64,000 nucleotides of DNA, taken from the NCBI RefSeq assembly GCF_024172085.1, contig NZ_JAMZDZ010000001.1, positions 1,364,001 through 1,428,000 on the forward strand, in the 5' to 3' direction. Within the stretch, counting starts at the first letter, position 1. Every line of letters begins with the position of its first letter. Below the pieces are notes generated by a model. It was not told the origin of the DNA. It ran no database searches and worked only from the letters and a program-made list of their open reading frames with translations. Both the position numbers and the translations under genes were made by a program. The stretch comes from Hamadaea flava (GTDB lineage Bacteria; Actinomycetota; Actinomycetes; Mycobacteriales; Micromonosporaceae). Of this stretch, positions 32,931 to 41,995 are shown piece by piece.

Positions 32931-33644
32931 CTACCCCCTTTTCACTGCTCGGACGACCGCGTCGTGGAGGGTCACTTCGTTCCCGTCGGGATCGGTGAAC
33001 GGGCGTCCCGGATTGGTCGCCTCGATCTCCCACTCGTCGGCGTCGAGCGTCGTCGCCAGCTGCTCGGCGGTGTTCATCAAGACGGCCACGTGCGCCGGAC
33101 GCTGGATCGCCTCGATGTCCGACGGGTGATGCCCGACGATCAAGATCGTCCCGCCCGGCTTGACCGCGTCCGCCAAGCGCCGGTGCAACGCCTGGAGGTC
33201 CTCCCACGGCAGGTGTACGAAATGCGCCGCCACCAGGTCGTACGCCGCCTTCTCCGGGGCCCAGGTGAAGATGTCGGCCTGCTGCCAGGTGAGCTGGTCG
33301 GCCAGGTCGGGACCCGCCGCCTCGGCCGCCCGTCGCAACGCGACCTCGGAGATGTCGACGCCGGTGACCTGCCAGCCCTGGCGTGCGAGCCAGATGGCGT
33401 CGGCACCCTCGCCGCTGCCGACGTCCAGCGCGGTGCCGGGCGTCAGGTCGGACGCGACGGTGACGAGGTGCGGGTTCGGGTTCCCGCTCCACACGCGGTC
33501 GGCCGAGCCGTACCGCTCGTCCCAGTACGTCGCCGTGAACATCTCGGCGTGATCGTGATCATGGTCCTGCTGATCGTGATCGTGCCGGCCGTGGTCGTGC
33601 TGGCCGCGGTCGTGGTCGTGGTCGTGGCTGTGATCGTGCTCCAT
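32931..33644 (-). CDS. SAM-dependent methyltransferase with His/Asp-rich N-terminus
   Basis: A 237-residue class I methyltransferase (motif I LDVGSGEGADAIWLA, then VTGVDISEVAL, FVHLPWED). Residues 2-33 are an almost pure His/Asp tract with 12 histidines (MEHDHSHDHDHD and onward), like metallochaperone tails. The catalytic part resembles thiopurine/TehB-type methyltransferases. A link to metal or metalloid handling is plausible but inferred. The start ATG 33644 was chosen because the His tract begins there; the frame extends to 33680. Confidence 0.82.
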   Translation of the reverse strand: MEHDHSHDHDHDRGQHDHGRHDHDQQDHDHDHAEMFTATYWDERYGSADRVWSGNPNPHLVTVASDLTPGTALDVGSGEGADAIWLARQGWQVTGVDISEVALRRAAEAAGPDLADQLTWQQADIFTWAPEKAAYDLVAAHFVHLPWEDLQALHRRLADAVKPGGTILIVGHHPSDIEAIQRPAHVAVLMNTAEQLATTLDADEWEIEATNPGRPFTDPDGNEVTLHDAVVRAVKRG

Positions 33645-33809
33645 GTCTTCAGCGTGCCTGGACCGGAGCCGCCTCGCCACGATTGTTGCCGATTCGGCAA
33701 CGCAGCCCCTGGAATTCTATTTCGGTCTAGTCCACAACGCCTACGAATGCGTTGACGCGTGCAGTCTTCGGTATTACGGTCATGTCCCAAAATCACATTG
33801 GAGGGACGC

Positions 33810-35774
33810 ATGAGGCGTATTGTGGCGCTGATCCTGCTAGCCGGACTGGTGGTCGCCCCAACCCAGGCGGCCGCCGCGGCGTCGGCCTGCGATCCACCGG
33901 GGTATCAGACGTTCGGGCCGGCCTCCGTCACCGGCGCCATCGTCGGCGCTGCTGTCCAAGATGGACACGCGTACGTGGTGACCCGGGGACTCAAGCCGCC
34001 GATCGTCGCCGAGATCGATCTCGCCACCCGGACGGTGGTCCGCCAGTCGGCGATTCCGGACGGGCCGGCGACCGGCGAACCGGAGGGTGCGTGGGCGACC
34101 ACCATCTCCGGCGGGCAGCTCTACATCGGCACGTATCCGGTGCCTGACCTCTACCGGATGGACCTGGCGACCGGCGTCGTGACGCGGCTCTTCTCGCTCG
34201 GGGTCAACGGCGGCTTCATCTGGAGCCTGACGACCGCACCCGACGGCAAGGTGTACGCCGGAACCTACCCCGACGGCAAGGTCTGGGAGTACGACCCGGC
34301 GACCGGGGCCGCGCCGCGGAACTTCGGCGTACTGGCGACGGGTGAACGCTATGTCCGGGCTGTCGCCGCCGACGCCGGCAGCGTGTACGCCGGCCTCCTC
34401 GACAAGCACAAGCTGGTGGCGATCGACCGGGCGACCGGGGTGTCCAGGGTGCTCGCCGACGGTGGCACCGGATTCGGCGCGGTCGCCGTGGCCGGGGATC
34501 GCGTCCTCGGCGCGAGCGGCGGCGTGCTCTTCGATGTGCGTACCGACGGAGGCGACCTGAGGACCACGGACCTGGCAGCGCTGGGCCTGGACTCGATCGA
34601 CTCGATCGCGATGGACAGCGACGGCAGCGCGGTGGTCTCCACCCGCCCGAACGGCGTGATCTACCGATACCGCGCGGGCGCGCTGACCCCGATGGGCACG
34701 CCGCGGCTCGGCGAGGAGACGCGACTGTTGGTCCCCTCCGCCGGTACGCTCACCGGCTTCTCGGGCAGCGGCGGCTTCTGGACGATGGACCCGGCCACCG
34801 GGGCGACCCAGTTCACCGACCTGATCGAGGCGGGCCTGACGCCCGGCTCCGAACGACCGCAGTCGATCCTGCTCCAGCCGAACCGGTACCTGTACGTCGG
34901 CGGCCATTTCTCGATCACCGTTCGCGACCTGCGAACGGGCTCCCAGCGACGCGTCTGGGTGCCCGGTGAGCCGAAGGCGCTGGCCCGCCGGGGCAATGAG
35001 GTGTTCGCGGCGATCTACCCCAGCGGGCAGCTCATCGCGCTCGATCCGCGCGACGACTCGATCCGGAGCCTGGGTTACCTCGGCGACGGCCAGAAGCGGC
35101 CCTGGGACCTGGAGTACGACCCCAAGACCGACAAGCTGCTCGTCGCGACCGCACCGCTGGGCGCGGAACTGCAAGGCGCGCTGTCCATCGTGGATCCCGA
35201 CACCGGCGAGAAACAGGTCTACAAGAACGTCATCCCGGACGAGAGCCTCTACAGCCTGACCGTCGACTCCGAGGCCGGCATCGTCTACCTCGGCGGGGAC
35301 GTCCTCGGCGGCGGCGGTACGCCCGCCACGAAGACGGCCGCCTCGGTCGCCGCGTTCGACCTCACCACCCGCAAGGTGCTCTGGCAGGTCGACCCGGTGG
35401 CCGGCTACAAGACCCTTCAGGACATCAAGGTCTACGACGGGGTGCTGTACGGGGTCTACAAGCGTACGACCAGCTGGTTCGCGATGGATCTGGCGACCCG
35501 GACGGTCATCGGATCCGGGCCGCTGACCACGTACGGCGAGATCGAGGTGCATCGCGGACGGGTGTTCGCCAGCACCTTCAACGCCCAAGGCGCGGGCGAG
35601 GTGCACCTGCTCGGGACGACCTCCGCCACCAAGCTCGCCAGCGGGCTCGGAATGGAGTGGTACACGAACCCGCAGCTCGCCTTCGAGCCCGGATCGTGGG
35701 ACGCCTGGACGCTCGTCGGCCGGGATCTCGCGAAGGTCCGCCTCGACCCCGCCTGCCCCACGTTCACCCCGTAA
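33810..35774 (+). CDS. Secreted beta-propeller protein
   Basis: A 654-residue secreted protein. The signal peptide ends near residue 24 (AAAAASA). The rest consists of repeated four-strand blades (LYIGTYPVPDLYRMDLATG, VYAGTYPDGKVWEYDPATG, VYLGGDVL, VFASTFNAQGAG). It resembles YVTN/NHL-type propellers. A strong ribosome binding site (ggaggga) precedes ATG 33810. It could bind or cleave a carbohydrate or polymer; no catalytic residue can be read. A large hairpin follows the stop codon. Confidence 0.8.
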   Translation: MRRIVALILLAGLVVAPTQAAAAASACDPPGYQTFGPASVTGAIVGAAVQDGHAYVVTRGLKPPIVAEIDLATRTVVRQSAIPDGPATGEPEGAWATTISGGQLYIGTYPVPDLYRMDLATGVVTRLFSLGVNGGFIWSLTTAPDGKVYAGTYPDGKVWEYDPATGAAPRNFGVLATGERYVRAVAADAGSVYAGLLDKHKLVAIDRATGVSRVLADGGTGFGAVAVAGDRVLGASGGVLFDVRTDGGDLRTTDLAALGLDSIDSIAMDSDGSAVVSTRPNGVIYRYRAGALTPMGTPRLGEETRLLVPSAGTLTGFSGSGGFWTMDPATGATQFTDLIEAGLTPGSERPQSILLQPNRYLYVGGHFSITVRDLRTGSQRRVWVPGEPKALARRGNEVFAAIYPSGQLIALDPRDDSIRSLGYLGDGQKRPWDLEYDPKTDKLLVATAPLGAELQGALSIVDPDTGEKQVYKNVIPDESLYSLTVDSEAGIVYLGGDVLGGGGTPATKTAASVAAFDLTTRKVLWQVDPVAGYKTLQDIKVYDGVLYGVYKRTTSWFAMDLATRTVIGSGPLTTYGEIEVHRGRVFASTFNAQGAGEVHLLGTTSATKLASGLGMEWYTNPQLAFEPGSWDAWTLVGRDLAKVRLDPACPTFTP

Positions 35775-35803
35775 GCCGCTCCCGCGCTCACCCTGTGAGC
35801 CGT

Positions 35804-35862
35804 GCAGATCACGGTTACGCATGCTACAAACGCCCAAGATCGCATGCGTAACCGTGATCTGC
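35804..35862. terminator. Large stem-loop with 21-bp perfect arms
   Basis: Arms 35804-35824 and 35842-35862 (starting gcagatcacggttacgcatg) flank a 17-nt loop, 30 nt after the propeller stop. No U-run follows. The position fits a terminator before the sugar transporter promoter. Confidence 0.75.
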
Positions 35863-35955
35863 CGGTCACGGCCGAACCCAATCGAAGGCTGCGGCGGCGG
35901 GCCGATATCGAGCGACGTCAACCGTGACAAGAGGTGCCCGCCATTAGGGGCTAGA

Positions 35956-35980
35956 TTCGGACCGGACCGTAAGTTACAGT
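35956..35980 (+). promoter_or_regulatory. Cluster operator site 1 with -10 TACAGT
   Basis: TTCGGACCGGACCGTAA (35956-35972) is the inverted form of the TTACGG-N6-CCG motif also found at 40925 and 44328. TACAGT (35975-35980) follows at once and fits a -10 for the solute-binding protein gene, so the site would cover the -35/-10 spacer. Confidence 0.6.
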
Positions 35981-36008
35981 GCCTCCACACCACCCGAGAG
36001 GACGCGAC

Positions 36009-37247
36009 ATGCAACTTCGCAAGGCTGTGTCGGCCGTCGCCGTCGCATCGTTGACGGCGCTGCTGGCCGCGTGCGGCGGCGGAGGCGACTCCGGCGACGA
36101 CAAGGCCACGGTCACCATGTGGATCTACCCCGTCGTCGTCGACGAGACCCAGCACCGCGCGTACTGGTCCCAGACGGTCGACGCGTTCAAGGCGCAGAAC
36201 CCGAATATCGACGTCAAGGTCGAGATCTTCCCGTGGGCCAACCGCGACGAGTCGTTGACCACGGCGATCGCCGGGAACAAGGGTCCCGACGTCGTCTACC
36301 TGATCCCGGACCAGATCCCCAAGTACGCCACCGCGATCGAGCCGATGGACTCGCACCTCGACGCCTCGGCCAAGGCCGACTACCTCGAGAACGTGACCAA
36401 GTCGGTCACGATCGACAACAAGCTCATGGGCGCGCCGATCCTCACTTCGGCGTTGTCGTTGCTCTGCAACAAGAAGGTGTTCGCGGCGGCCGGGCAGACG
36501 GCGTACCCGAAGACCTGGGACGACGTGAAGGCGATGGCCCCGGCGTTCAAGGCCAAGGGCTACGACATGATCTCCTACGACGGCGACGTGAAGACCACCC
36601 TGAACGTGACGTTCTACCCGCTGCTCTGGCAGGCCGGCGGGGACGTCTTCGCCGCCGACGGCAAGTCGGTCGCCTTCGACCAGGCGCCCGGCGTACAGGC
36701 CCTCACCTTCCTGAAGGACATGGTGGACGGCGGATACATCAACAAGGGCCCGGTCACCACCAGCCCGGCGATCGAGCAGAGCCGGCTGGCCCAGAACAAG
36801 GTGGCCTGTTCCTGGAGCGTCACCCCGGCCGACGTCACGAAGTTCTGGGGCAAGGACAACATCCAGGTCCTGCCGCCGCTGACCAACGCCAAGCAGGTCA
36901 CCTACGGCACCGTCGGCTCGCTGGTGATGCTGAAGGGGTCGAAGAACAAGACGGCCGCGGCCAAGTGGGTCAACTTCGCCACCTCCGCCGCCAACGTGAA
37001 GACGTACGACACGGCGTCGGGCTTCTTCTCGCCGATCAAGTCCACCGGCGCCCTGTACGCCAACGACCCGGTGCTCGCCGAGGCCGAGAAGAACACGCAG
37101 TACGCCACGGTCGGCCCGCTGCAGGTGAAGTCCCGGGACGTCATGGGCGCCCTGGCCCCGGAGATCCAGGCCGCGCTGCTGGGCCAGAAGACTCCGGAGC
37201 AGGCGCTCAAGGACGCGGCGAAGGCCGCCAACGCGATGCTGGGCTAA
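36009..37247 (+). CDS. Carbohydrate ABC transporter, solute-binding lipoprotein
   Basis: A 412-residue extracellular family-1 binding protein. Lipobox LLAAC (Cys at about residue 21) follows a signal peptide. The mature protein begins with a Gly/Asp linker, then VTMWIYPVVVDE, and shows the family features (AIAGNKGPDVVYLIPDQ, YGTVGSLVMLKGSKNK). It is the first gene of a three-gene import operon and has a ribosome binding site (agagga). The ligand is unknown; the cluster suggests a sugar, sugar acid or amino sugar. Confidence 0.92.
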   Translation: MQLRKAVSAVAVASLTALLAACGGGGDSGDDKATVTMWIYPVVVDETQHRAYWSQTVDAFKAQNPNIDVKVEIFPWANRDESLTTAIAGNKGPDVVYLIPDQIPKYATAIEPMDSHLDASAKADYLENVTKSVTIDNKLMGAPILTSALSLLCNKKVFAAAGQTAYPKTWDDVKAMAPAFKAKGYDMISYDGDVKTTLNVTFYPLLWQAGGDVFAADGKSVAFDQAPGVQALTFLKDMVDGGYINKGPVTTSPAIEQSRLAQNKVACSWSVTPADVTKFWGKDNIQVLPPLTNAKQVTYGTVGSLVMLKGSKNKTAAAKWVNFATSAANVKTYDTASGFFSPIKSTGALYANDPVLAEAEKNTQYATVGPLQVKSRDVMGALAPEIQAALLGQKTPEQALKDAAKAANAMLG

Positions 37248-37251
37248 CCGG

Positions 37252-38184
37252 ATGACCACCACCGCCTCGGCGCGCGAGCCTGTCGCGACGAGCCCCGCCC
37301 CGGCGCGCAAGCGCGCCGGGGCACGGTTCTTGCGGCCCGAGGCACGCAACGGCCTGCTGCTCGTGCTCCCCGCTTTCCTGCTGTTCGTGCTCTTCCGGTT
37401 CGGCCCGGCGATCGCCGGGGGCATCCTGAGCTTCACCGACTACACGCTCGGCGGCGAGACCGAGTGGACCGGTCTGGCCAACTTCGAGCGGCTCGTCCAC
37501 GACGATCGGTTCTGGGACTCGCTGCGGGTCACCGTCGTCTACTCGTTGCTCGCCGTGCCCGGTTCGATCATCGTCTCCGTCGCGATGGCGATGCTGGTCC
37601 GCCGGACCTTCCGGGGCGTACGCCTGTTCCGGTCGATCTTCTTCCTGCCGGTGGTCACCAGCCTGGTGCTCGCCGGCATCATCTTCACCTGGATCTTCAG
37701 CGAGGACGGCCCTTGGTCGTCGCTGCTGCGCGCGGTCGGCTTCGAGGGCGGCTCGTGGCTGGCCGACAGCGTCCTCGTGTTGCCGGCGCTGGTCGTGGTC
37801 AGCATCTGGACCCGGTTCGGCTACGGCATGCTGATCGTCCTGGCCCGGTTGCAGGACATCCCCCGGGAGCTGGAGGAGGCCGCGCACGTCGACGGGGCGG
37901 GCCCATGGCAGACCTTCCGGCACATCATCCTGCCGCAGCTCAAGCCGGCGCTGTTCTTCCTGGGCGTGCTGGAGACGACGGTCGCCTTCCAGGCGTTCGA
38001 CACGATCTGGGTGATGACCGGCGGCGGCCCCGGCCGGGCCAGCCGGACCCTGGTCATCGAGCTGTACGACCAGGGCTTCCGCAACTTCGACCAGGACTAC
38101 GCGGCGACCATCGGGGTGGCGCTGTTCGTGATGACCCTGATCGTCGCGCTGATCCAACGCCTGATCATGGGGAGGGACAAGTGA
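37252..38184 (+). CDS. Carbohydrate ABC transporter permease (MalF-like)
   Basis: A 310-residue inner-membrane permease with six helices. The cytoplasmic EAA loop reads EEAAHVDGAGPWQTFRHI. A proline-rich N-terminal tail (about 35 residues) precedes the first helix. It begins 4 bp after the binding protein and overlaps the next permease by 4 bp. Confidence 0.93.
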   Translation: MTTTASAREPVATSPAPARKRAGARFLRPEARNGLLLVLPAFLLFVLFRFGPAIAGGILSFTDYTLGGETEWTGLANFERLVHDDRFWDSLRVTVVYSLLAVPGSIIVSVAMAMLVRRTFRGVRLFRSIFFLPVVTSLVLAGIIFTWIFSEDGPWSSLLRAVGFEGGSWLADSVLVLPALVVVSIWTRFGYGMLIVLARLQDIPRELEEAAHVDGAGPWQTFRHIILPQLKPALFFLGVLETTVAFQAFDTIWVMTGGGPGRASRTLVIELYDQGFRNFDQDYAATIGVALFVMTLIVALIQRLIMGRDK

Positions 38185-38993
38185 GCGGACTCCGCAAAGC
38201 GGGACGGGCGACCGTCCTGTTCCTCGCCGCCGTCGTGACGCTGTTCCCGTTCTACGCGATGCTCGTGCTCTCGTTCAAGCCGATCGGCCCGGTGACGCTG
38301 CCGGGCAGCCTGTTGCCGGGCGGGCTGTCGCTGGAGGCGTACGAGCAGGTCCTGGGCACGGCAAGCCTGGCGCGCTGGCTGCTCAACACCGCCGTGTACG
38401 CGATCGTCTCCGTGGTCGGCGTCCTCGCGTTGTCGATGCTCGCCGGGTACGCCTTCGCGAAGAAGCGCTTCCCCGGCAAGGAGACCATGTTCTGGTCCTT
38501 CGTCGCGATGCTGATGGTGCCCTATCACGTGACCCTGATCCCGCTGTTCATCCTGATCGCGGACTGGGGCGGGGTGGACACCTACTGGGGTCTGATCATC
38601 CCGACGCTGGCCAACGCGCAGGCCGTCTTCCTGATGCGCCAGTTCATCAGCACGCTGCCCGACGAGTTGTTCGAGGCGGCCCGCCTCGACGGCTGCGGCG
38701 AGCTGCGCATCCTGTGGTCGCTGGTGTTGCCGCTGACCAAACCGATCCTGGCCACCCTCGGCGTGTTCGTCTTCCTGTGGCACTGGAACGACTATCTGTG
38801 GCCACTGGTCATCGGGCAGAGCGAGGAGATGCGCACGCTCACCGTCGGCATCGCCTCGCTGCAGGCCGAACGGGTTCCGCTGAACGTCGTCATGGCCGGA
38901 TCGGTCGTCGCGTTCGTGCCGATCTTCATGGCGTACCTGATCGGGCAGCGGTATTTCGTCGAGGGTGTCACGACCACGGGCATGAAGGGATGA
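38181..38993 (+). CDS. Carbohydrate ABC transporter permease (MalG-like)
   Basis: A 270-residue permease with six helices and the EAA loop FEAARLDGCGELRILWSLVL. The GTG start at 38181 overlaps the upstream stop. No ATPase gene follows; actinomycete sugar importers often share one ATPase (MsiK) encoded elsewhere. Its stop overlaps the start of the dehydrogenase gene, placing import and metabolism in one transcript. Confidence 0.93.
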   Translation: MSGLRKAGRATVLFLAAVVTLFPFYAMLVLSFKPIGPVTLPGSLLPGGLSLEAYEQVLGTASLARWLLNTAVYAIVSVVGVLALSMLAGYAFAKKRFPGKETMFWSFVAMLMVPYHVTLIPLFILIADWGGVDTYWGLIIPTLANAQAVFLMRQFISTLPDELFEAARLDGCGELRILWSLVLPLTKPILATLGVFVFLWHWNDYLWPLVIGQSEEMRTLTVGIASLQAERVPLNVVMAGSVVAFVPIFMAYLIGQRYFVEGVTTTGMKG

Positions 38994-39946
38994 TCGCCGT
39001 CGACGTCCCGCCAGGACTTCGGGAGCTGTTCTTCCCCGACGACCTGTGGGCTCGGCTGCGCGCGCTGGGGCCGCTCACCGATCGACTCACGGCCGACACG
39101 ACGGTCGCGGTGACGAGCTGGCCGTCGCCGCCGATCTCGGCCGAACTGCTCGCAGCGTCGCCGCGACTGGGCCTGGTCGCGCATACGGGGGCGACGCTGC
39201 GGCCCTACGTCACCGACGAGGCGTTCGCCTACGGCGTGCGCTTCACCCAGGCGGGGGCCGCGATGGCCCACGCCGTCGCGGAGCAGGCGCTCGCGCTCAC
39301 CTTGGCGCTGCTGCACCGCGTGCACCGGTTCGACCACGCCCTGCGTACCGGGGTCGCCTGGACGGCGGCCAAGCAGGCCCCGCCTCGCCGCGAGCTGCGG
39401 GACTGCCCGGTGGGCGTGATCGGAGCGTCGCGCACCGGCCGGGCTTACGTCCGGCTGGTGCGCGCGCTCGGCGCCCGGGTCGTGGTCACCGATCCGTATC
39501 TCGGTCCGGCTGAGGCCACCGAGCTGGGCGTGCGGGTGGTTCCGCTGGACGAGCTGCTGACCGGTTCGCGGGTGGTCGCGCTCCACGCTCCCGTGCTCCC
39601 AGAGACCCGGGGCATGCTCGGCGTCCGCGAGCTGTCCCTGCTTCAGTCCGGCGCGGTGCTGGTCAACACGGCCCGCTCGGCCTTGGTGGACATGCCGGCT
39701 CTCTATCACCTGGTACGCACAGAGCACGTGGACGCGGCGCTGGACGTGTTCGACGAGGAACCCCTGCCGGTGGACCATCCGCTGCGCGGGCTGCCGAACG
39801 TGCTCCTGACCCCGCACGAGGCGGGCGGCACCCTGGAAGCCCGGCGGCGGGCGGGCGAGATCGTGATCGGCGAGATCACCCGGTTCCTCGGCGGCCGGCC
39901 ACTGGAGCACGAGGTCACCTCGGCGGCCCTGGCCCGGATGGGGTGA
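38990..39946 (+). CDS. D-isomer-specific 2-hydroxyacid dehydrogenase
   Basis: A 318-residue NAD(P)-dependent enzyme. Cofactor loop VGVIGASRTGRAYV (about 137-150; the usual GxGxxG is GxSxxG), catalytic Arg in NTARSALVD, Glu in FDEEPLPVDHPL and His in LTPHEAGGT. It oxidises or reduces a 2-hydroxy acid. Coupled by 4-bp overlap to the importer permease, so a sugar acid as the imported compound or intermediate is plausible. Confidence 0.88.
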   Translation: MIAVDVPPGLRELFFPDDLWARLRALGPLTDRLTADTTVAVTSWPSPPISAELLAASPRLGLVAHTGATLRPYVTDEAFAYGVRFTQAGAAMAHAVAEQALALTLALLHRVHRFDHALRTGVAWTAAKQAPPRRELRDCPVGVIGASRTGRAYVRLVRALGARVVVTDPYLGPAEATELGVRVVPLDELLTGSRVVALHAPVLPETRGMLGVRELSLLQSGAVLVNTARSALVDMPALYHLVRTEHVDAALDVFDEEPLPVDHPLRGLPNVLLTPHEAGGTLEARRRAGEIVIGEITRFLGGRPLEHEVTSAALARMG

Positions 39947-39969
39947 TCGACCAGGCTCGGGCGGGCAGG

Positions 39970-39975
39970 TAGCGT
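39970..39975 (+). promoter_or_regulatory. -10 hexamer TAGCGT, leaderless start of Gfo/Idh gene
   Basis: It ends exactly 6 nt before GTG 39982, which suggests a second, internal promoter within the cluster. Confidence 0.45.
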
Positions 39976-39981
39976 CGCACC

Positions 39982-40884
39982 GTGATCGCTCTCGCCGGGC
40001 TGGCCACGAGCCACCCCTACACCGACGCCCGTACGCTCGCCACCCGGTCGGCGCTGGCGGTGTGGGAGCCGGACGCGCAGCGACTGGCCCGCTTCCGGGC
40101 CGAGCATCCCGACGCCGAGGTCTTCGACGACCTGACGGCGTTGCTGGACGCGAAGCCGGACGGGGTGGTGCTGACGGTGCCGACGCCGCAGGTCGCTCCC
40201 GCGCTGGCCGCGGTGCTCGACCGGGACCTGCCGTGCTTCGTGAACAAGCCCGCCGCGGCGACGGCCCGGCAGTTGGCCGTGCTGGATCCGGTCGTCTCCC
40301 GGGCGCCGCACCGAGTGCTGTCCAGTTCGGTCCTACGGTTCGCTCCCCAGTTCGAGGAGTTTCGTGCCCGGTACGCCGGCGACTCCGCCGCGATCCTGTC
40401 GGTACGCGCGACGGTCCGGCATTCGGTCCAGCCGTGGGCCGAGGGGCTCAATCCGTGGCAGGACGACCCCGCCGAGGGTGGCGGAACCCTGGTCACCATG
40501 GGCATTCACGGCGTCGAGCTGCTGGTCGCCCTGCTGGGCCCGGAGGTGACCGTGGCGGGGGCGGTGTCGGCCGTCCGCCGTTATCGGTCGCTGCGCTCGG
40601 AGGACACCGGGCTCATCGCGCTGGGCTGGCCGGGTGGCCCGGTCGGCGCGATCGAGGTGCTCGGCGTGACCGACGACGAGGCGTACGCCGTGACGGTGGA
40701 GACGGCCGAAGGCCCGCACACCATGACGCTGACCGGCGGTGACGATCCCGAGACGGCGCTGGGCTATCGGGGCACGATCGCGGCGTTCCTCAGCATGGTC
40801 GCGGGTGAGCCGAGTCCGGTGCGCTGGACCGAAACCCGGGCGGTGCTGTCGGTCCTGGCGACCGCTCGCGCGATGACCCGGTAG
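39982..40884 (+). CDS. Gfo/Idh/MocA-family oxidoreductase
   Basis: A 300-residue dehydrogenase with an N-terminal Rossmann domain (IALAGLATSHPYTDA) and a C-terminal alpha/beta domain. The usual E-K-P motif reads N-K-P in CFVNKPAA, and the active-site histidine is probably in MGIHGVELL. Members oxidise sugars, inositols or their derivatives. GTG start; gene 35 bp after the hydroxyacid dehydrogenase. Confidence 0.87.
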   Translation: MIALAGLATSHPYTDARTLATRSALAVWEPDAQRLARFRAEHPDAEVFDDLTALLDAKPDGVVLTVPTPQVAPALAAVLDRDLPCFVNKPAAATARQLAVLDPVVSRAPHRVLSSSVLRFAPQFEEFRARYAGDSAAILSVRATVRHSVQPWAEGLNPWQDDPAEGGGTLVTMGIHGVELLVALLGPEVTVAGAVSAVRRYRSLRSEDTGLIALGWPGGPVGAIEVLGVTDDEAYAVTVETAEGPHTMTLTGGDDPETALGYRGTIAAFLSMVAGEPSPVRWTETRAVLSVLATARAMTR

Positions 40885-40901
40885 GAAACTTTCGGCTCCC
40901 A

Positions 40902-40943
40902 TTGACGGCAGCCACACACTGAGGTTACGGTCGGGACCGTTAA
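40902..40943 (+). promoter_or_regulatory. Promoter TTGACG-N18-TACGGT with cluster operator site 2
   Basis: A -35 TTGACG (40902-40907) and -10 TACGGT (40926-40931) are 18 nt apart. The operator TTACGGTCGGGACCGTTAA (40925-40943) covers the -10 and the likely transcription start, so a bound protein should repress the epimerase gene. Confidence 0.7.
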
Positions 40944-40961
40944 TCGGTTGAGGGGAGCGCC

Positions 40962-41978
40962 ATGCGATCGCTGACGGAACTCGAGGAACGGCTGTCGCGG
41001 CCGCGCGACGGGCTCGTGGAGGACCTGCGCAAGCTCGACGGCGACCTGCTGATCCTCGGTGCGGGCGGCAAGCTCGGCCCGAGCCTGGTCCGGCTGGCCC
41101 TGCGGGGCGTCGCCGCCGCCGGGACCGGCGCCCGGGTGATCGCGGTGTCCCGCTTCACCGAACCCGGTCTGGCCGACGCGCTGCGGTCCGAGGGGGCCGA
41201 GGTGATCCCGGCCGACGTCGCCGACGACGCGGCCCTGGCCGCGCTGCCGGACGCCGCCAACGTCGTGTTCCTCGTGGGCGCGAAGTTCGGCACCTCCGGG
41301 CGCGAATACGCGACCTGGGCGACGAACGCGTACCTGCCGGGGCGGGTCGCCCAGCGCTACGCCGGATCGCGCCTGGTCGCGCTGTCCACCGGCAACGTCT
41401 ACCCGCTCGTGCCGGTCACCTCCGGCGGCTGCACCGAGGACACCCCGGTCGACCCGGTCGGCGAGTACGCCATGTCCTGCCTCGGCCGCGAGCGCGTGCT
41501 GACGCACTTCGCGTACGAGCACGGCACGCCGACGGCGCTGATCCGGCTGAACTACGCCGTCGAGACGCGGTACGGCGTACTGGTGGACATCGCGCGGGCG
41601 GTGCACGCGGGCGAGCCGGTCGACCTGACCACCGGGCACGCCAACATCGTCTGGCAGGGGTACGCCAACGAGGTGACCCTGCGGGCGCTGCACCACACCG
41701 GCGTACCGCCGTTCGTGCTGAACGTGACCGGGCCGGAGACGGTCTCGGTCCGCCAGGCCGCGCTAGACCTCGGTACGCGCCTGGGCCGGGAGGTCCGGTT
41801 CACGGGGACCGAGTCCCCCACGGCGTTGCTGTCCAACGCCCAGCGCTGCCACGGCCTGTTCGGCTACCCCGACGTGCCGCTCGCCGAATTGCTCGACTTC
41901 ATCGCCGACTGGGTCGTCGAGGGACTGCCACTGCTCGGCAAGCCGACCCATTTCCAGACGCGCGACGGCAAGTTCTGA
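40962..41978 (+). CDS. NAD-dependent epimerase/dehydratase with altered catalytic motif
   Basis: A 338-residue extended SDR. NAD loop LGAGGKLGPSL (about 28-38), ALSTGNVYP with the catalytic Ser/Thr. The YxxxK motif reads Y-A-M-S-C (EYAMSCLGRE), so the lysine is missing. Other family features (RLNYAVETRYG, NVTGPE) are intact. A ribosome binding site (gagggga) precedes ATG 40962. It may act on a nucleotide sugar or free sugar, or the missing lysine may mean a different chemistry. Confidence 0.85.
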   Translation: MRSLTELEERLSRPRDGLVEDLRKLDGDLLILGAGGKLGPSLVRLALRGVAAAGTGARVIAVSRFTEPGLADALRSEGAEVIPADVADDAALAALPDAANVVFLVGAKFGTSGREYATWATNAYLPGRVAQRYAGSRLVALSTGNVYPLVPVTSGGCTEDTPVDPVGEYAMSCLGRERVLTHFAYEHGTPTALIRLNYAVETRYGVLVDIARAVHAGEPVDLTTGHANIVWQGYANEVTLRALHHTGVPPFVLNVTGPETVSVRQAALDLGTRLGREVRFTGTESPTALLSNAQRCHGLFGYPDVPLAELLDFIADWVVEGLPLLGKPTHFQTRDGKF

Positions 41979-41995
41979 CCACGAACGGGGAACAA

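Noticed and set aside
33837-37436. Minus-strand open frame of about 1199 codons
   Set aside because: It runs opposite a propeller gene, a hairpin and a binding-protein gene, so it is a shadow frame.
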